From NCBI GenBank assembly GCA_010015675.1, contig ML976991.1, positions 277,400-341,399 on the forward strand: DNA of 64,000 nt. Direction: 5' to 3'. Each line of letters opens with the position of its first letter. The stretch's first letter is position 1. A program made the position numbers and the translations under genes. Of the stretch, positions 54,004 through 64,000 are shown in pieces. The stretch comes from Byssothecium circinans. Lineage: Eukaryota > Ascomycota > Dothideomycetes > Pleosporales > Massarinaceae. The notes beneath the pieces are model-generated. The model searched no databases. It had not been told where the DNA came from and worked only from the letters and a program-made list of their open reading frames with translations.

Positions 54004-55404
54004 CTACTCCAGTCCCTCCTCATCAAAGCTCTCCACCTCGTCGACCGCGCCTGCCCGCTCCTGACCCCTCGGCGCAGGTTCCGCAGCACTAACATGCACA
54101 ATACATTTGCCCTGCACGCTTATGACGCCATCCTTCCAGTCTTCAAGATCCTGCTCGTCGCGAATTAGGAAGGCGAGGAGCATGGAGGGATCCATCTCGC
54201 GGATATCGATGCGTCGAAGGCGGCGTGTGTGGCACGTGGCGACCTCTTCGGCGGTGTAAGATGACGCATCTTCGTGGTAGGGAAGCAGCGGGCGTGTGGT
54301 GTGTGGGTCGAGGTAGAAGAAGTTGTTGCCTTGGGTGCCGATGAAGTAGTGTGATGCTGATGGGCGACCGCTTGACCGTGTCATTAGTCTCCTTCGCGGT
54401 AGGAAGAGGATTTGAGACTCACCCAGCTATTCCAATGCTCTGCTTCAGTTGCAATGATGACTTCAAGGCTTCCCAGTAGACGGGGTTGATCTTATCTATA
54501 CCCAGCCTGGTGCCTATGAGGATCAGGGTGGGGTGGAAGACGCCGTCCTCTACAGCGATTTCCTTCAACTTATCCTCGTATACATCGGCGCCGTCGCCCG
54601 TCATGTACACGCGTATGCCTGCCTCTTTGAACTTGTTGACCAGATCTTGTATGCAACGCGCTGCCGCTGACGGACCAAACCACTCGCCGGGGTATTTGTT
54701 ACATACCGCCGCGCCGTGCTCCACGAAGCGGTGTATTGAGAAGGGTGCCTTGGGGTCGTCGGCGAACAAGGCGAGGATGGCGCGGTCGTTCTTCTCGGGG
54801 CTTGAGTCTTGCAACCTCCACTCTGTCTTTTGTCAGCTGTGTTCGGTACGCGCTTAGAGAGCTACCTGCCTCGTCCCAAGCGCAGAGTGAGCAGCGCGTT
54901 GGCCAGAATACATTGCCCCGACCGTATCATGCAGCCAAAGCCCTGATCTGACGTGAAAGCGTTCTGAGCCAAGTTCTGCATGCGCACTCTGAAGCTCATG
55001 GCGGCTGTTGCCTTGCGATCCTGACTCTTCTGTATGGGAGAGAAGCCCGACCGGTACGTCATCCATATCCGCGTCTCCAAGTCGTCGAGGAAAGGCTGCG
55101 GCCAGCCGCCATACTGAGCAGGGTCTTCCCCGTTAGCGGCCTCTTTCCGCTCACCCTCTACACTGGTTCTTATCCAACTGTCATCTTCTGTGCCGCCTGT
55201 TCGCTCATGGTGCGGTGTGGGGGTGAGGGAGGGAGATGCGGCCGGGGATGTCTTTGTTGCTTCGCTGGCTGCGGGCTGGGGCGGCGGCAGCTTTGGGTCG
55301 TACTGCTGGCCGAGACACCATATGGGCGAGCTGCCATCGTTTGTGGGCAGGGGGTCGTAGAGGGCGCGGAATATGGTCCTGCCGACGCGCTCGATGTCGT
55401 TCAT
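54004..55404 (-). CDS. ATG4: Cysteine protease ATG4
   Basis: Exons 54870-55404, 54423-54822 and 54004-54370 give 433 aa. Landmarks are ERVGRTIFRALYDP, the acid/Pro-rich linker, MTYRSGFSPI, the catalytic Cys in TSDQGFGCMIRSGQ, EWFGPSAAARCIQDL and the Asp-x-His pair in FFYLDPHTTRP. ATG4 processes and delipidates ATG8 in autophagy (cytosol). Homology requires GREWRLQD across intron 1, which fits only a GC donor (54869, GCAGGT) with a CAG acceptor at 54823. An upstream in-frame ATG exists, but 55404 (MNDIERVG) matches the family. Confidence 0.93.
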
Positions 55405-56029
55405 GGTGACGGTGACTCGGCGAGAGGGCGGCGGCTTCGAACGGCGAATAGAGGACGAGTGTCGAGGGGTTTTGTTTTGTAGACGGTGTTTCTGTAATGC
55501 CAACTGCGGAGATTAGTACTTGATCATAGACACAACGTGCAGCGTTGATTTGGCGGAGGAGCTCTAGTGTTGGTGAAAGGCTGGCGTTGGAGTCCGGGGT
55601 TGGGGTCACAGCTATCGGCGGCTGAGGTCACAGGCAGGCACCATCTGGCGGGGGAGGGGTGTTTGTGGCGCCTCATTGAAGAGGGCAGAGGCGAGGCACA
55701 GGTAGAACATTGAATGTTAAACGTGGAGAGGAATGCGCTGGCGTGAAGAAGCCACGTGCGGCCATTCACAGGAGACGTTCACAGGAGACGTTCACAGGAG
55801 ACGTTCACAGGAGACGTTCACAGGAGACGTTTACTCTTCTCTTCTTCAAAGCATGAGAATAGGCGCCGTTTCGTATCGTCCCCTGCCAAATAGAAAACAG
55901 ATGACGGTCGAGAGCTATCGATAACGCCGAAACCCCACCGCCACATGTCACTACACTACATCGCGACGTCGGCCTTGTATTTCTTCCTCCCACCACATCT
56001 GAGCCCCCAGTATCAATATTGCTAGGGAA
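55405..56029. promoter_or_regulatory. Divergent intergenic region, ATG4 / SQS1
   Basis: This 625-bp region between head-to-head genes includes a 13-bp tandem repeat (separate entry). Nothing else recognisable was found. Confidence 0.45.
55765..55829. repeat. Five tandem copies of a 13-bp unit
   Basis: TTCACAGGAGACG is repeated five times without a mismatch, ending at 55829 and followed by TTTACTC. It lies about 200 bp upstream of the SQS1 start codon. Perfect identity suggests recent expansion; a binding-site array is possible but unproven. Confidence 0.95.
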
Positions 56030-58539
56030 ATGGGCGGCAAAAAGCACAAGGGCAAAGGCAAAGGGTCTACCAGACCGTCGCCCCGACAACCGCACCCAAA
56101 GCGGCCCGTCGTCAACCACAACGCGCTGAGGGCGACAGAGGATGGTACGGTTACTTACACGCGCCATTTCTCTCAAATTTGGATTGACCTTCACACAGCC
56201 ATTGCTCCACGATTTTCACTCCGTGACGAAGCCCAGTGGGCGTCGGGTCATCGGTCCAACGCCTTCATGTCTGGTAAGCAGCTCCGCAACCTCCCCATTG
56301 CCTTTGTCTCTGCGGGCCTGCTTCAGGGCACTATCGAGGAGAAACCTCCTTCGATCGAGCCCACGGTGCCGTCCTCCACCTCGCCGCTGGTAGCCAAACA
56401 TCTCGCCGAGATGACGATACGCAGCTCGTCGCCGTCGCCCTCGGTCGCTTCCGCCTCAAGCAACTCTAGCGAGGAGGTGATAGTCTTCAAAGGCCGTGGC
56501 GAGACGCCGCTCACACGTGCGCCTCTTACTGCGTCTGTCGCAGGCACCGAGGCCACCTCTCGTTTTGTCAAGCACGGCCTGCAAGACACTTCCTCAGTGA
56601 GCTACACAACGCAGCGCAATGGAGCACCCTCAACTGTGAGCAACGTCGGCGTCCAGTCTCATGTTGACCAGCTCTCCACCGAAAAGACCGTGACGGACAC
56701 GCTCGAGGTCGCTCACAGTACTCTGTCGCTCCCGACGCGCTCAGCTCCGTCTGTTCCGACTGAAGCGAGCAAGGTCAACAAAGGTAAAATTGGCATATGA
56801 TTTGTCATTGGCTGTTTGCTGATCCTATAGATGCTGAACCTGCCAAGTCAGCCCGAGCTGAATCGGATGTGGACTCTGACAGTGAGGGCGTCATTGATTC
56901 TGGCTTCAAGAAGCGCCGTGGCGACAAACCCATCTGGGAAGGTAGCCGCGTGGAGTGGACGTCTAAGAGCAAACCCGGCATCGGATGGCTTCCCGCTCAA
57001 GCTCGGCCAGATATGGATTCCTTCGTACGTGGCGATGTCGACCGCCGCGCTGAAGCTATGGACGACTACGCTCAGAATGTCCAGGAGCACGGGTTCTCCG
57101 GGGAAATGCTCGCTTCCTTTACTCGCCGCGAAATGGACCTCGGAAGCCACAACGATTGGGTGTTCGACACGGAGAAGCAACAGGATGATGCTAGTGGAGA
57201 GGATGAGCAAGATGGTTGGGATTCGGACCTACTGCGTGACCTCGACGGAAACAGTACCTCTACGGACGTTGAGAACGTCGTTGCCCGCATCATCAGGAAG
57301 CGGACACGTGTGACCGGCATCCAATACCTGGTCGTGTATGAAGGGTCTGTTGCAGATGACGCTCGTTGGCTTCCCGTGACCTTCCTAAAGACCCCTTCGG
57401 AGCTCGAGCTCATTCGAAAGTTTGAGACTAGGCTTGAAGCCCATCTGCAGGCCATGAGCTCTGGCAGCGAAACTGACGCGAACACCGGCGAAGAAGATCA
57501 GGACTCCGAGGAAGAAGATGAAGAAGAGCTGGACGATGAGACAATAGCGCGTGTTCTCCAGAAACAGGAAGAGTTGGGCCTTGGATCGGAGGAAGTGCTG
57601 CTCTACGCCGCTGACGAGTACTTTGGAGGTCCTGTAAATGGGAGGAAGTCGGCTGCTAAAATGACTTTCAGTCGCCCCAACCAAAGGCGTCAGTTTCGTG
57701 CCGGTGGTGGTAGGCGCTCGGAACCCACCTTTCCCTCTGCTTCCGCCATGGCAGACGCGCTCGACGTGGATGCATACGACGGGTTCGACGTTATGGACAC
57801 GAACCGCCCGTCGCTCCGCCCGCGAAAGAAAGGCCGTCGTGGTCAGATTCCGCCTGAACTGGAGGATGCAGACCTAAATGAGCAAATACACTCAGCTTGG
57901 GAGGCGGATCGTGCCAAGAAGCGCCTCAAAAAGGCCGAACGCGAGCAACTTCGCCAGCAGGGTTTGCTTGGTCGCAAAGGCAAAGCACCAGATCTGAGTG
58001 CGAAGTACAAAGGCGGATTCGACATGACTGAAGTGAAAGAGGAGATACACGAGTTCATGGCCTCTAATATGCAGACGCTTTCACTGCCGCCTATGGAAGC
58101 TCATTACCGCGCTCTCATCCATCAATCTGTCGGAAATCTCGGGCTCAACTCCAAGTCTAGGGGCATCGGTACGGGTCGTTTCACTGTCTTGTCCAAGACG
58201 AGTCGCATGCCACCGTTTGACGATGACTTCTTCGACTCCATATTCGACGACAAGAAGTTTATGAATCGGTGGGCGGGTGGAGCCCGCGGTCCCAAACCCG
58301 GAAACTTCAAAGATCGTCGCATAAATGGGTCGGGTCGTCCACTGCGTGCTAATGTGGGTTACAAGGATGGCGAGATCGTGGGCGCGTCGGCACCAGAACT
58401 CGGTCCTGAGAACCGCGGTCGCGCTCTGCTCGAGAAGATGGGTTGGTCGAAAGGCATGGCCCTCGGCGCCACTGACAACAAGGGTATTCTGCAGCCCATT
58501 GCCCATGTCGTCAAGACGAACAAAGCTGGTTTGCAGTAG
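56030..58539 (+). CDS. SQS1: R3H and G-patch protein Sqs1-like
   Basis: Exons 56030-56783 and 56831-58539 (47-bp intron) give 820 aa. The N-terminus is basic (MGGKKHKGKGKG). Residues about 410-470 hold a chromodomain-like strand pattern (VARIIRKRTRVTGIQYLVVY, then DARWLPVTFLKTP). Acidic runs follow (EEEDEEELDDE). Residues about 665-735 form an R3H-type domain (EIHEFMASNMQTLSLPPMEA, HYRALIHQSVGNLGL, GIGTGRFTVL). The C-terminus is a G-patch (NRGRALLEKMGWSKGMALG). G-patch proteins activate DEAH helicases; yeast Sqs1 acts with Prp43 in splicing and ribosome assembly. Confidence 0.88.
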
Positions 58540-59554
58540 AGTGCAGTCTGATAAGGCGACATTGTATTACCTTGTACGATAGATAATGAAAAACGATCTC
58601 ACGACTGCAAACTTCCATAGTGATTGATGGATTCCAAAGGCACTGTATCATCTTTGTAAAGTGAAGACATCTAGGAATAGCCAGAGGTATAGAGCTCTAA
58701 CTAAATATTATGCCTTGACGTTGTCCTCGCTAAGGAAAGAGTGTAGTCGATCGGTTGACATTCTTGTCCACCACCTAAATACTTTGTCTGCATTTTCGAA
58801 TATAACGTCATGCCGACGAATTTCTATCTTTTTCATTTCCGAACCATTTCGTCGACTAATGCGCGCCACATCAGCCCATATCTTGCCAGAACCATATCCA
58901 ACTCCAATCTCCTTTAATTCCCTTTTGAATGCATTCGCTGAGGAATGGCCCAGGTGAGACAGTCGGGATGACCCAATCGATTCTGTCGACAGCGATCGAG
59001 CAGGTAGCTTGGTGTACTTAAAACTAGCTTGTATCAATCTCGTATATATTTCCAGCTTTTCGCGCGAAAGAAGTCATCAATTCGACATTGAGAAGTTTCT
59101 GAGGCCACTCTCCTATCACTTGGCTAAGTGTGTTTGTACCCATCAACCATAGTAAAAAGAAAAAGTATAGTTAGAAACACGATCGCCGACCCTTCGACGC
59201 AATGCGTTACTTATTTAAAGGGAAGATGAAATCTCAGTCGGATTGTCAGTGGAGGGCAGGCGCCAGGCCTAAAACTTTTATAGTATTGCTTACGAAAGTT
59301 CTGGTATTCTCACTTGCGAAGAATCGTTACAGCAAAACACTTAGAACTAGGCTGCCGTACTTCACTGTCTCTATTCGTCGCTGTTCTTTTGTCATTCTTC
59401 CTTCACAACATTGCTTCATGTTTCCCGAGCACGAGGAAAGATAAGAACAACAACAAGCTGAATGACGAAATTTATGGGTTGCTGCTCGAGCAATGCAACA
59501 CACCAGCCTAAACCCTCTCACTCCTCTTACTTTTCAATCCACGCCTTCACTCTC
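58540..59554. other. Intergenic region
   Basis: About 1 kb with several short frames on both strands (for example minus strand 58708-59037). None has motifs. Composition is slightly A+T-rich, perhaps decayed DNA. Confidence 0.4.
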
Positions 59555-60079
59555 TTACTCGTCTACCTTTCTATTGCGCGCCTTCGTCCTCTTCTTCCAG
59601 TCTGGACACAACACCTTTCTACCAACGTACTTAACAATCTTCCCATCCTCAACATACACCTCCTCCCACCCAATTTTAGACCCGCCTTCTCTACATTCAA
59701 TACCTCCGCACCTGCAGCCATCACCTTTTTGTCGGGATCGGCAGTGACCTTTTTCAGGATCTCATAGTTACGGACGTAAAAGAGCACAGTGGTATCGTGT
59801 TCGACAGTTTTCCAGCGCGGTGGGAGCGCGTATTTGGTCACTCCGGCGCGTGTTTTGAGGGGCGTCCAGGACTATGATCATGGTTAGAGGAAGGGTGGTG
59901 GCTACGGGAGGGAGATGCTTTGCGACAGAGAACCCTGAAACCCGAAGTTTTCTTAAAACATATGCTCCCTAGGGAACGAACTTTTGTGTGATGTGGTCGT
60001 AGAGCGTCTGGAACGCGATGCCTTCTTTGATATGTCGCATTGAAGTGATCATCAAAGGGGGTTCTTTCTGCGGGGCCAT
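59555..60079 (-). pseudogene. Broken small gene of unknown family
   Basis: The ATG at 60079 opens MAPQKEPPLMITSMRHIKEG, then LYDHITQKFVP, then a TAG near 59969. In-frame sequence continues with GFSVAKHLPP. A possible 34-bp intron (GTAGCC...CTAACC...TAG) leads to ALPPRWKTVEHDTTVLFYVR and VTADPDKKVMAAGAEVLNVE. The C-terminal part, IGWEEVYVEDGKIVKYVG and VLCPDWKKRTKARNRK, is in another frame, with a stop at 59555. The coherent protein-like pieces with one stop and one frameshift suggest a recently broken gene. Unrecognised splicing could explain part of this. I do not know the family. Confidence 0.45.
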
Positions 60080-60719
60080 GCTGAGTTGGAGAAAAAGTCC
60101 CAAGGTTGTGTTTGTGTTAAGAGTCAGACATACAGATGTGACCGAATCTTTATATCTATCTGTTTACCACAACCGTGTATGCTTATGCGGTGCCGGGTTA
60201 CTGTATAGATCTACCGGCAGAGGTGGGTGCCGCTCGGCTCAATCAATCGCCGGTTCGCCTAGTCATTCACCGTATATTTTGAGAGGTACATGTATTCTTC
60301 GAGCTGGATTAGAAATTCAAGGTCATATCCTAACGATGTCAGACTGACATGGGGCACTGAGCCTTCGATTTCAACTAACTTCCCTGAATTACATCCAAAA
60401 TTCTCTGCAGTGATAACGATCTTACCATGATACCATCCCTCATCTTCAGCCCAAACGGAACCTAAATCTCACTACTAATAAATAGGATACCCTAGCCCTC
60501 TACTCCTACATGATTGCCAAACCCTCCCTATTCCCTCTATCGACTGAGTTCTTACACTCCATCACTAAGAGCTTGCATTTGATGTGCTCCTCATTTATAT
60601 GATCATGTAATTTTTCCTTTAACGTCCCTTTAGCACACCATAAGCCCTAAACTAAAACAGTGGTCTACTTCCTGCTGCGTCTTCTAGGTCTTGCTTGATT
60701 AGTTATAAGTTAATATGTA
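60080..60719. other. Intergenic region up to the next transposon
   Basis: 640 bp of increasing A+T content. It ends at the TA target (60718-60719) of the next element. No gene is seen. Confidence 0.4.
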
Positions 60720-61784
60720 ACGTAAAGCACCATCGAGACGGCCACACCATCGAAACGGCCACTTTTGCTTGGCAAGGAAAATCAAACTATATTATCTTAA
60801 TAACAAAGCCAAACCTTAATATTCTCTTTTGAAATTTTAAACTTAAATAGATATATATATATACTACTAGCTATTAAATTTTTATAGCCTTAGCATACGT
60901 AATAAAATAGTTATTAACCTATAAAATACTAGTAGCTAAAACCTACCTTATACTATAGATTAATACCTAAACCTTAGTATTATGCTATATAACTTTTAGG
61001 ACTTACTTATTAGTATATTAGTTAATAGCTATTAATTTTATATAGCGTGCGACCTAGATTTAAAGCTAATATAAGAGGTAGAAGGTAAGAGGTAAGAAAA
61101 GTTAGTAATCTCTTTAAATAAAGTTATATATACTAGATATCCTTACTTCCTTCTTAAGAAGAGAATAGTATATACTAAATAAAGCTATATATAAGTTTAA
61201 AGTAAGTAATTACCTCTAATACTAAAAGATCTAGCTTAGGAAGTGTAGATTTTCAGAAAATTTAGACACTGCCTTATTATAAAGCTTATATAAGGTAATT
61301 TTTTATAGCTAACTATTTATATTACTAATATATATAAAGTTTATTAAAAGAAAAAAAGTAAGAATATCTAGCTAGATAAAATATTTATTTATATTTTTCT
61401 AATTTTAGGAATCTCTACCCTCCCTACGCTAATTCTCTAATAGGTCTAGGCTGCACGCTATAGTTTTAGTACTAATAGGTGTATTATATATATATAAACT
61501 AGCTCTAAAGTTATTATGACTTATTTAACTAGTTTATTAGGAGTTGTAGGGTATAAAGCCTAAGCGAACCTAGTATTCTCTATACTTATATAGCTAACTA
61601 AGCTATTAGAAATCCTAAAATATTTTTTTATAATCCTTTTATTCTCTATTATATATATCTGTATTTAAAATTTCAGCTTAATAGCTCTTATATTTAAATT
61701 GTTATTAAAGGTTGAATCTTTGATTTTCCGCCAAGCAAAAAGTGGCCATTTCGATGGTGTGGCTGTCTTGATGGTGCTTTACGT
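60720..61784. mobile_element. Non-autonomous TA element, second copy of the 22.2-kb family
   Basis: TA borders lie at 60718-60719 and 61785-61786, and the ends are ACGTAAAGCACC...GGTGCTTTACGT. Two 17-bp units (CACCATCGAGACGGCCA and CACCATCGAAACGGCCA) lie inside the left end and two mutated units inside the right. CTTTTGCTTGGC and GGAAAATCAAA follow. The 1.0-kb interior is A+T-rich and alignable to 22224-23279 over nearly its full length. It has no coding frame. The outer repeats differ in unit sequence from the 22.2-kb copy although the interiors match. Confidence 0.88.
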
Positions 61785-62670
61785 TATCTGTTCTCTAATT
61801 ATATTATATAGCTAAGCAGGGTTCACTAGTCTGATTAGTACTACCTTTAGTAGCGTGGAATCACCCTAACTAGAGCATATAAGATTAGTTTATTAGGTAG
61901 ACATTTACACACTAAAGGACATTATTATAAATCATAGTTAGATAGTACCTAAAGTATATGCATTATAAAGAATTTGTAGACTATAAGCTTTAGAATAGCT
62001 TTATAGAGACACGTAGCTAGGAGCGTCTATTAGCTTAGATAAAGGGTCTTAGTTACAGACAGCGAATAATATATAAGGCTACTTAAGTTAATATTTATAT
62101 TTTAAAAGGCTAATAATTATGTTATAGCAAATAAAATAGAAACTATATATATAATAACCCTCTACGTAATATACTATAGTTAGGGATAAGGTTATACCTT
62201 ATATAGGCTGGGTTGGAAGGCCCTAACGTATAGCTCATGTCAACGAACACACCCAGCATCGAAACTGCACCATCGCGCAACTTTAAGATAAAGTGTAATG
62301 CACGACCATAGCTAACGTAAAAGCTTGCATGCTATGGAGATGAGCCATCTCGCCGCCCTACAGCTCCGTAGACCCGCCGTTAATCCCTCGTCCGACCCAC
62401 CACGTCCTCGTACTTCTCGAGCACATCGCAACTGATACATATACAGCGGTGTGCAGGTTCGGCTTCCGGCTTTCGCACGCTACTTGACTTTCTCCTGCCA
62501 ACGCTTTGACATACAGCAACGCACCCATCGGTTCAAGAACATATTCTAGACTGCCTGCTCTCTTGACTGTGCCTTCTTGTTAGACGCAGAGGATGTAAGT
62601 GGCGCGCCTATAGCTACCAGCAACGTTCTGCAGATGTACTAAGTTTATAGAATAGCCAGAGCAGAGACGA
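61785..62670. other. A+T-rich to balanced intergenic DNA
   Basis: About 890 bp. The first 400 bp are RIP-like and probably old repeat; the rest is balanced and may include the 5' flank of the HET pseudogene. No gene is seen. Confidence 0.4.
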
Positions 62671-63140
62671 ATGGAGGCGGACGAATCCGAGCTTTTACTT
62701 AATTATTTGACGGAGGAATTAACTAGAGAATTCCGATACGAGCAGTTGTCTGCCACAGTACACCAGTTCCGGCTCCTACGAGTTTAAGCTGGACGCGGAT
62801 ATATCATCGAATGTAGCATTAAGGTTGTCGATGGTGATACTGCGCAGGTTCTAACTTTTTAAGCGCTTTCGTACACATAGGGTGATTGCTATCCAGAACG
62901 CGACATTCTCGTCAATGGCAAATGGCTACCAATTCGGGAAAACCTCTTTTAGTTCTTGCAAGTCTTCTGTGGTCATGAAGCTTGTCAGCAACTAATTTAG
63001 ATAGATCAAGTCTGCATTAATTAGTCCGACACCAGTGAGAAGAATTCTCAAGTTCAGAGGATAGGGTATATCTATGAACGGGCAGAGGAAGTTATCGTTT
63101 GGCTCGGCAAAGGAGGCCCGGAATTTAATTACGTCGTCGA
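62671..63140 (+). pseudogene. HET-domain (heterokaryon incompatibility) gene fragment
   Basis: From the ATG at 62671 the frame reads MEADESELLLNYLTEEL and FRYEQLSATVHQFRLLRV, then the HET signature ALSYT-stop-G (TGG to TAG), DILVNGKWLPIRENL, IDQVCINQSDTSEKNSQVQR and GYIYERAEEVIVWLGKGG. At least five in-frame stops occur, all TAG or TAA where Glu, Gln or Trp is expected. The fragment ends abruptly at about 63140, where helicase sequence of the other strand begins. HET proteins trigger incompatibility cell death; this copy is dead and truncated. Confidence 0.85.
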
Positions 63141-63924
63141 CTGAATGATGCACTGGATGTCGGGTATATCCACCCCTATCCCCAATGCGCTCGTTGCTAC
63201 GATCACCTGCTGTTTGCCCGCCATGAACTCGCCCAACATGCTTGCCTTGCCTACGGCATCGTGGAAATATGCGTTGCACCCCAACTGTTCCACCAACTTC
63301 TTGACCTTCGCCACGGAATTGCCGTATATCACTACCTTACCTGCCTTGTACTGCCTACACTTTCGCCACGCCATGTTCACTACAACGGCCTCCACCTCCT
63401 CTTTCCTCACCACCTTGTCTACCCTGACCACCCGATATGCCACATTCGTCCGTGTTGTCCTTGCCCGGAACATCCTGACCTGCTCCTGTTCAAAATGCAT
63501 TCGCCGGAACAACTCGTCCTCCTCGCGGGGCGGCAATGTTGCCGTCAACATCACCATCTGTGTCCCCGCTGCTACCAATCGGCCCAACTGCTGCATCTGC
63601 TTGCGGAACGTGTACTGCCCGTTCAACATAATGTGACACTCGTCGATCACGATCCGGTCCAACTGCCGCGTCGCCCGCAACCAGTTCAAAAACGTCGCAA
63701 ACTCCTCTCCCACTGCCAACTCGGGCGTCACCAATACTACCGCTACCGCGTCGGGCGGACAGCGTCCCTCCCACGCTGCACACGATATCTCCAACAACTT
63801 GCACCGCTGCATTATATCTCCCCGTAACGTAATTAACGGAACCACGACTACGCTTATCCCGCCCTGCTCTGCCCATGCCGGCAACATGAATAATAAACTC
63901 TTCCTACTACCGTGTCCGTGCGCG
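63129..63924 (-). pseudogene. RecQ-type helicase fragment (telomere-linked helicase-like)
   Basis: The open minus-strand frame shows a Walker A position GHGSRKSLLFMLPAW (normally GTGSGKS), then VVVPLITLRGDIMQRC, the DEAH-type box IVIDECHIML, MLTATLPP (motif III), GKVVIYGNSVAKVKKL and ATSALGIGVDIPDIQCII (motif V). It stops before motif VI at about 63140, joined to the HET relic, and its 5' end is cut at 63925 by a TA insertion. Such RecQ-like helicases are typical of fungal subtelomeres. The retained part has few RIP marks. Confidence 0.82.
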
Positions 63925-63926
63925 TA

Positions 63927-64000
63927 ACGCCTAGATTCGCGTAACGCCCGCCTTTTACTAGGAAAATTAAAGAAAATAAGTAACTTTAAAGCTATATAAC
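63927..64000. mobile_element. Left end of a further TA-inserting element, cut by window edge
   Basis: The border is TA at 63925-63926, then ACGCCTAGATTCGCGTAACG and CCCGCCTTTTACTAG, then GGAAAATTAAAG. The CTTTTxCTxxG/GGAAAATxAAA order is the same subterminal layout as in the 22.2-, 42.0- and 60.7-kb elements, so it is probably another family member. The rest lies outside the window. Confidence 0.6.

Overview
The window reads as nuclear DNA of a filamentous ascomycete (Pezizomycotina, most likely Dothideomycetes; inferred from gene content, not tested by search). Genes are short and dense, introns are mostly 47-140 bp with GT-AG borders, and the set includes DASH/Dam1, augmin HAUS1, a SQEL-tailed H2A, a HET-domain relic and a subtelomere-type RecQ helicase fragment. 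Repeated DNA carries the signature of repeat-induced point mutation (RIP): extreme A+T, and former CAG, CAA and TGG codons turned into TAG or TAA.

Layout. 1-21.5 kb is a normal gene-rich segment: mitochondrial-type CRAL-TRIO protein (partial), DAM1, YTP1-like membrane protein, MDR oxidoreductase, omega-like GST, HAUS1, protein-isoaspartate methyltransferase, Ras-like GTPase, YMC1-type mitochondrial carrier, a basic disordered protein, a secreted PEBP-like protein and a small fungal protein. 21.5-25.8 kb is an aminoglycoside-phosphotransferase-type gene split by two abutting TA-inserting DNA transposons, one of which carries a third element. 26.1-26.6 kb is a frameshifted relative of the small protein at 20.4 kb. 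29.2-44.5 kb is a gene-free, RIP-degraded nest: a Gypsy relic is split by a 10.5 kb Gypsy element (463-bp LTRs, 5-bp target duplication TAGGT). That element is split in turn by a 3.7 kb LTR element (222-bp LTRs), and the block ends in a RIPed Fot1/pogo transposon. 45-58.5 kb is again gene-rich: PHO89 phosphate symporter, KGD2, complex I B22/NDUFB9, a divergent H2A/H2B pair, ATG4 and SQS1. 59.5-64 kb is decaying: a broken small gene, another TA-flanked A+T-rich element, a HET pseudogene abutting a RecQ helicase fragment, and the start of one more transposon.

Functional links. Most genes are housekeeping and unrelated to one another. H2A/H2B share a promoter, KGD2 and NDUFB9 (both mitochondrial) are divergently arranged, and DAM1 and HAUS1 both serve the spindle but are not adjacent. 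The most distinctive signal is a family of TA-flanked transposons whose inverted repeats are built from a 17-bp unit. The unit's sequence differs from element to element but is kept the same at both ends of one element.

Splice junctions were set by eye from reading frame and GT/AG signals. No database search was possible, so family names rest on motif recognition.
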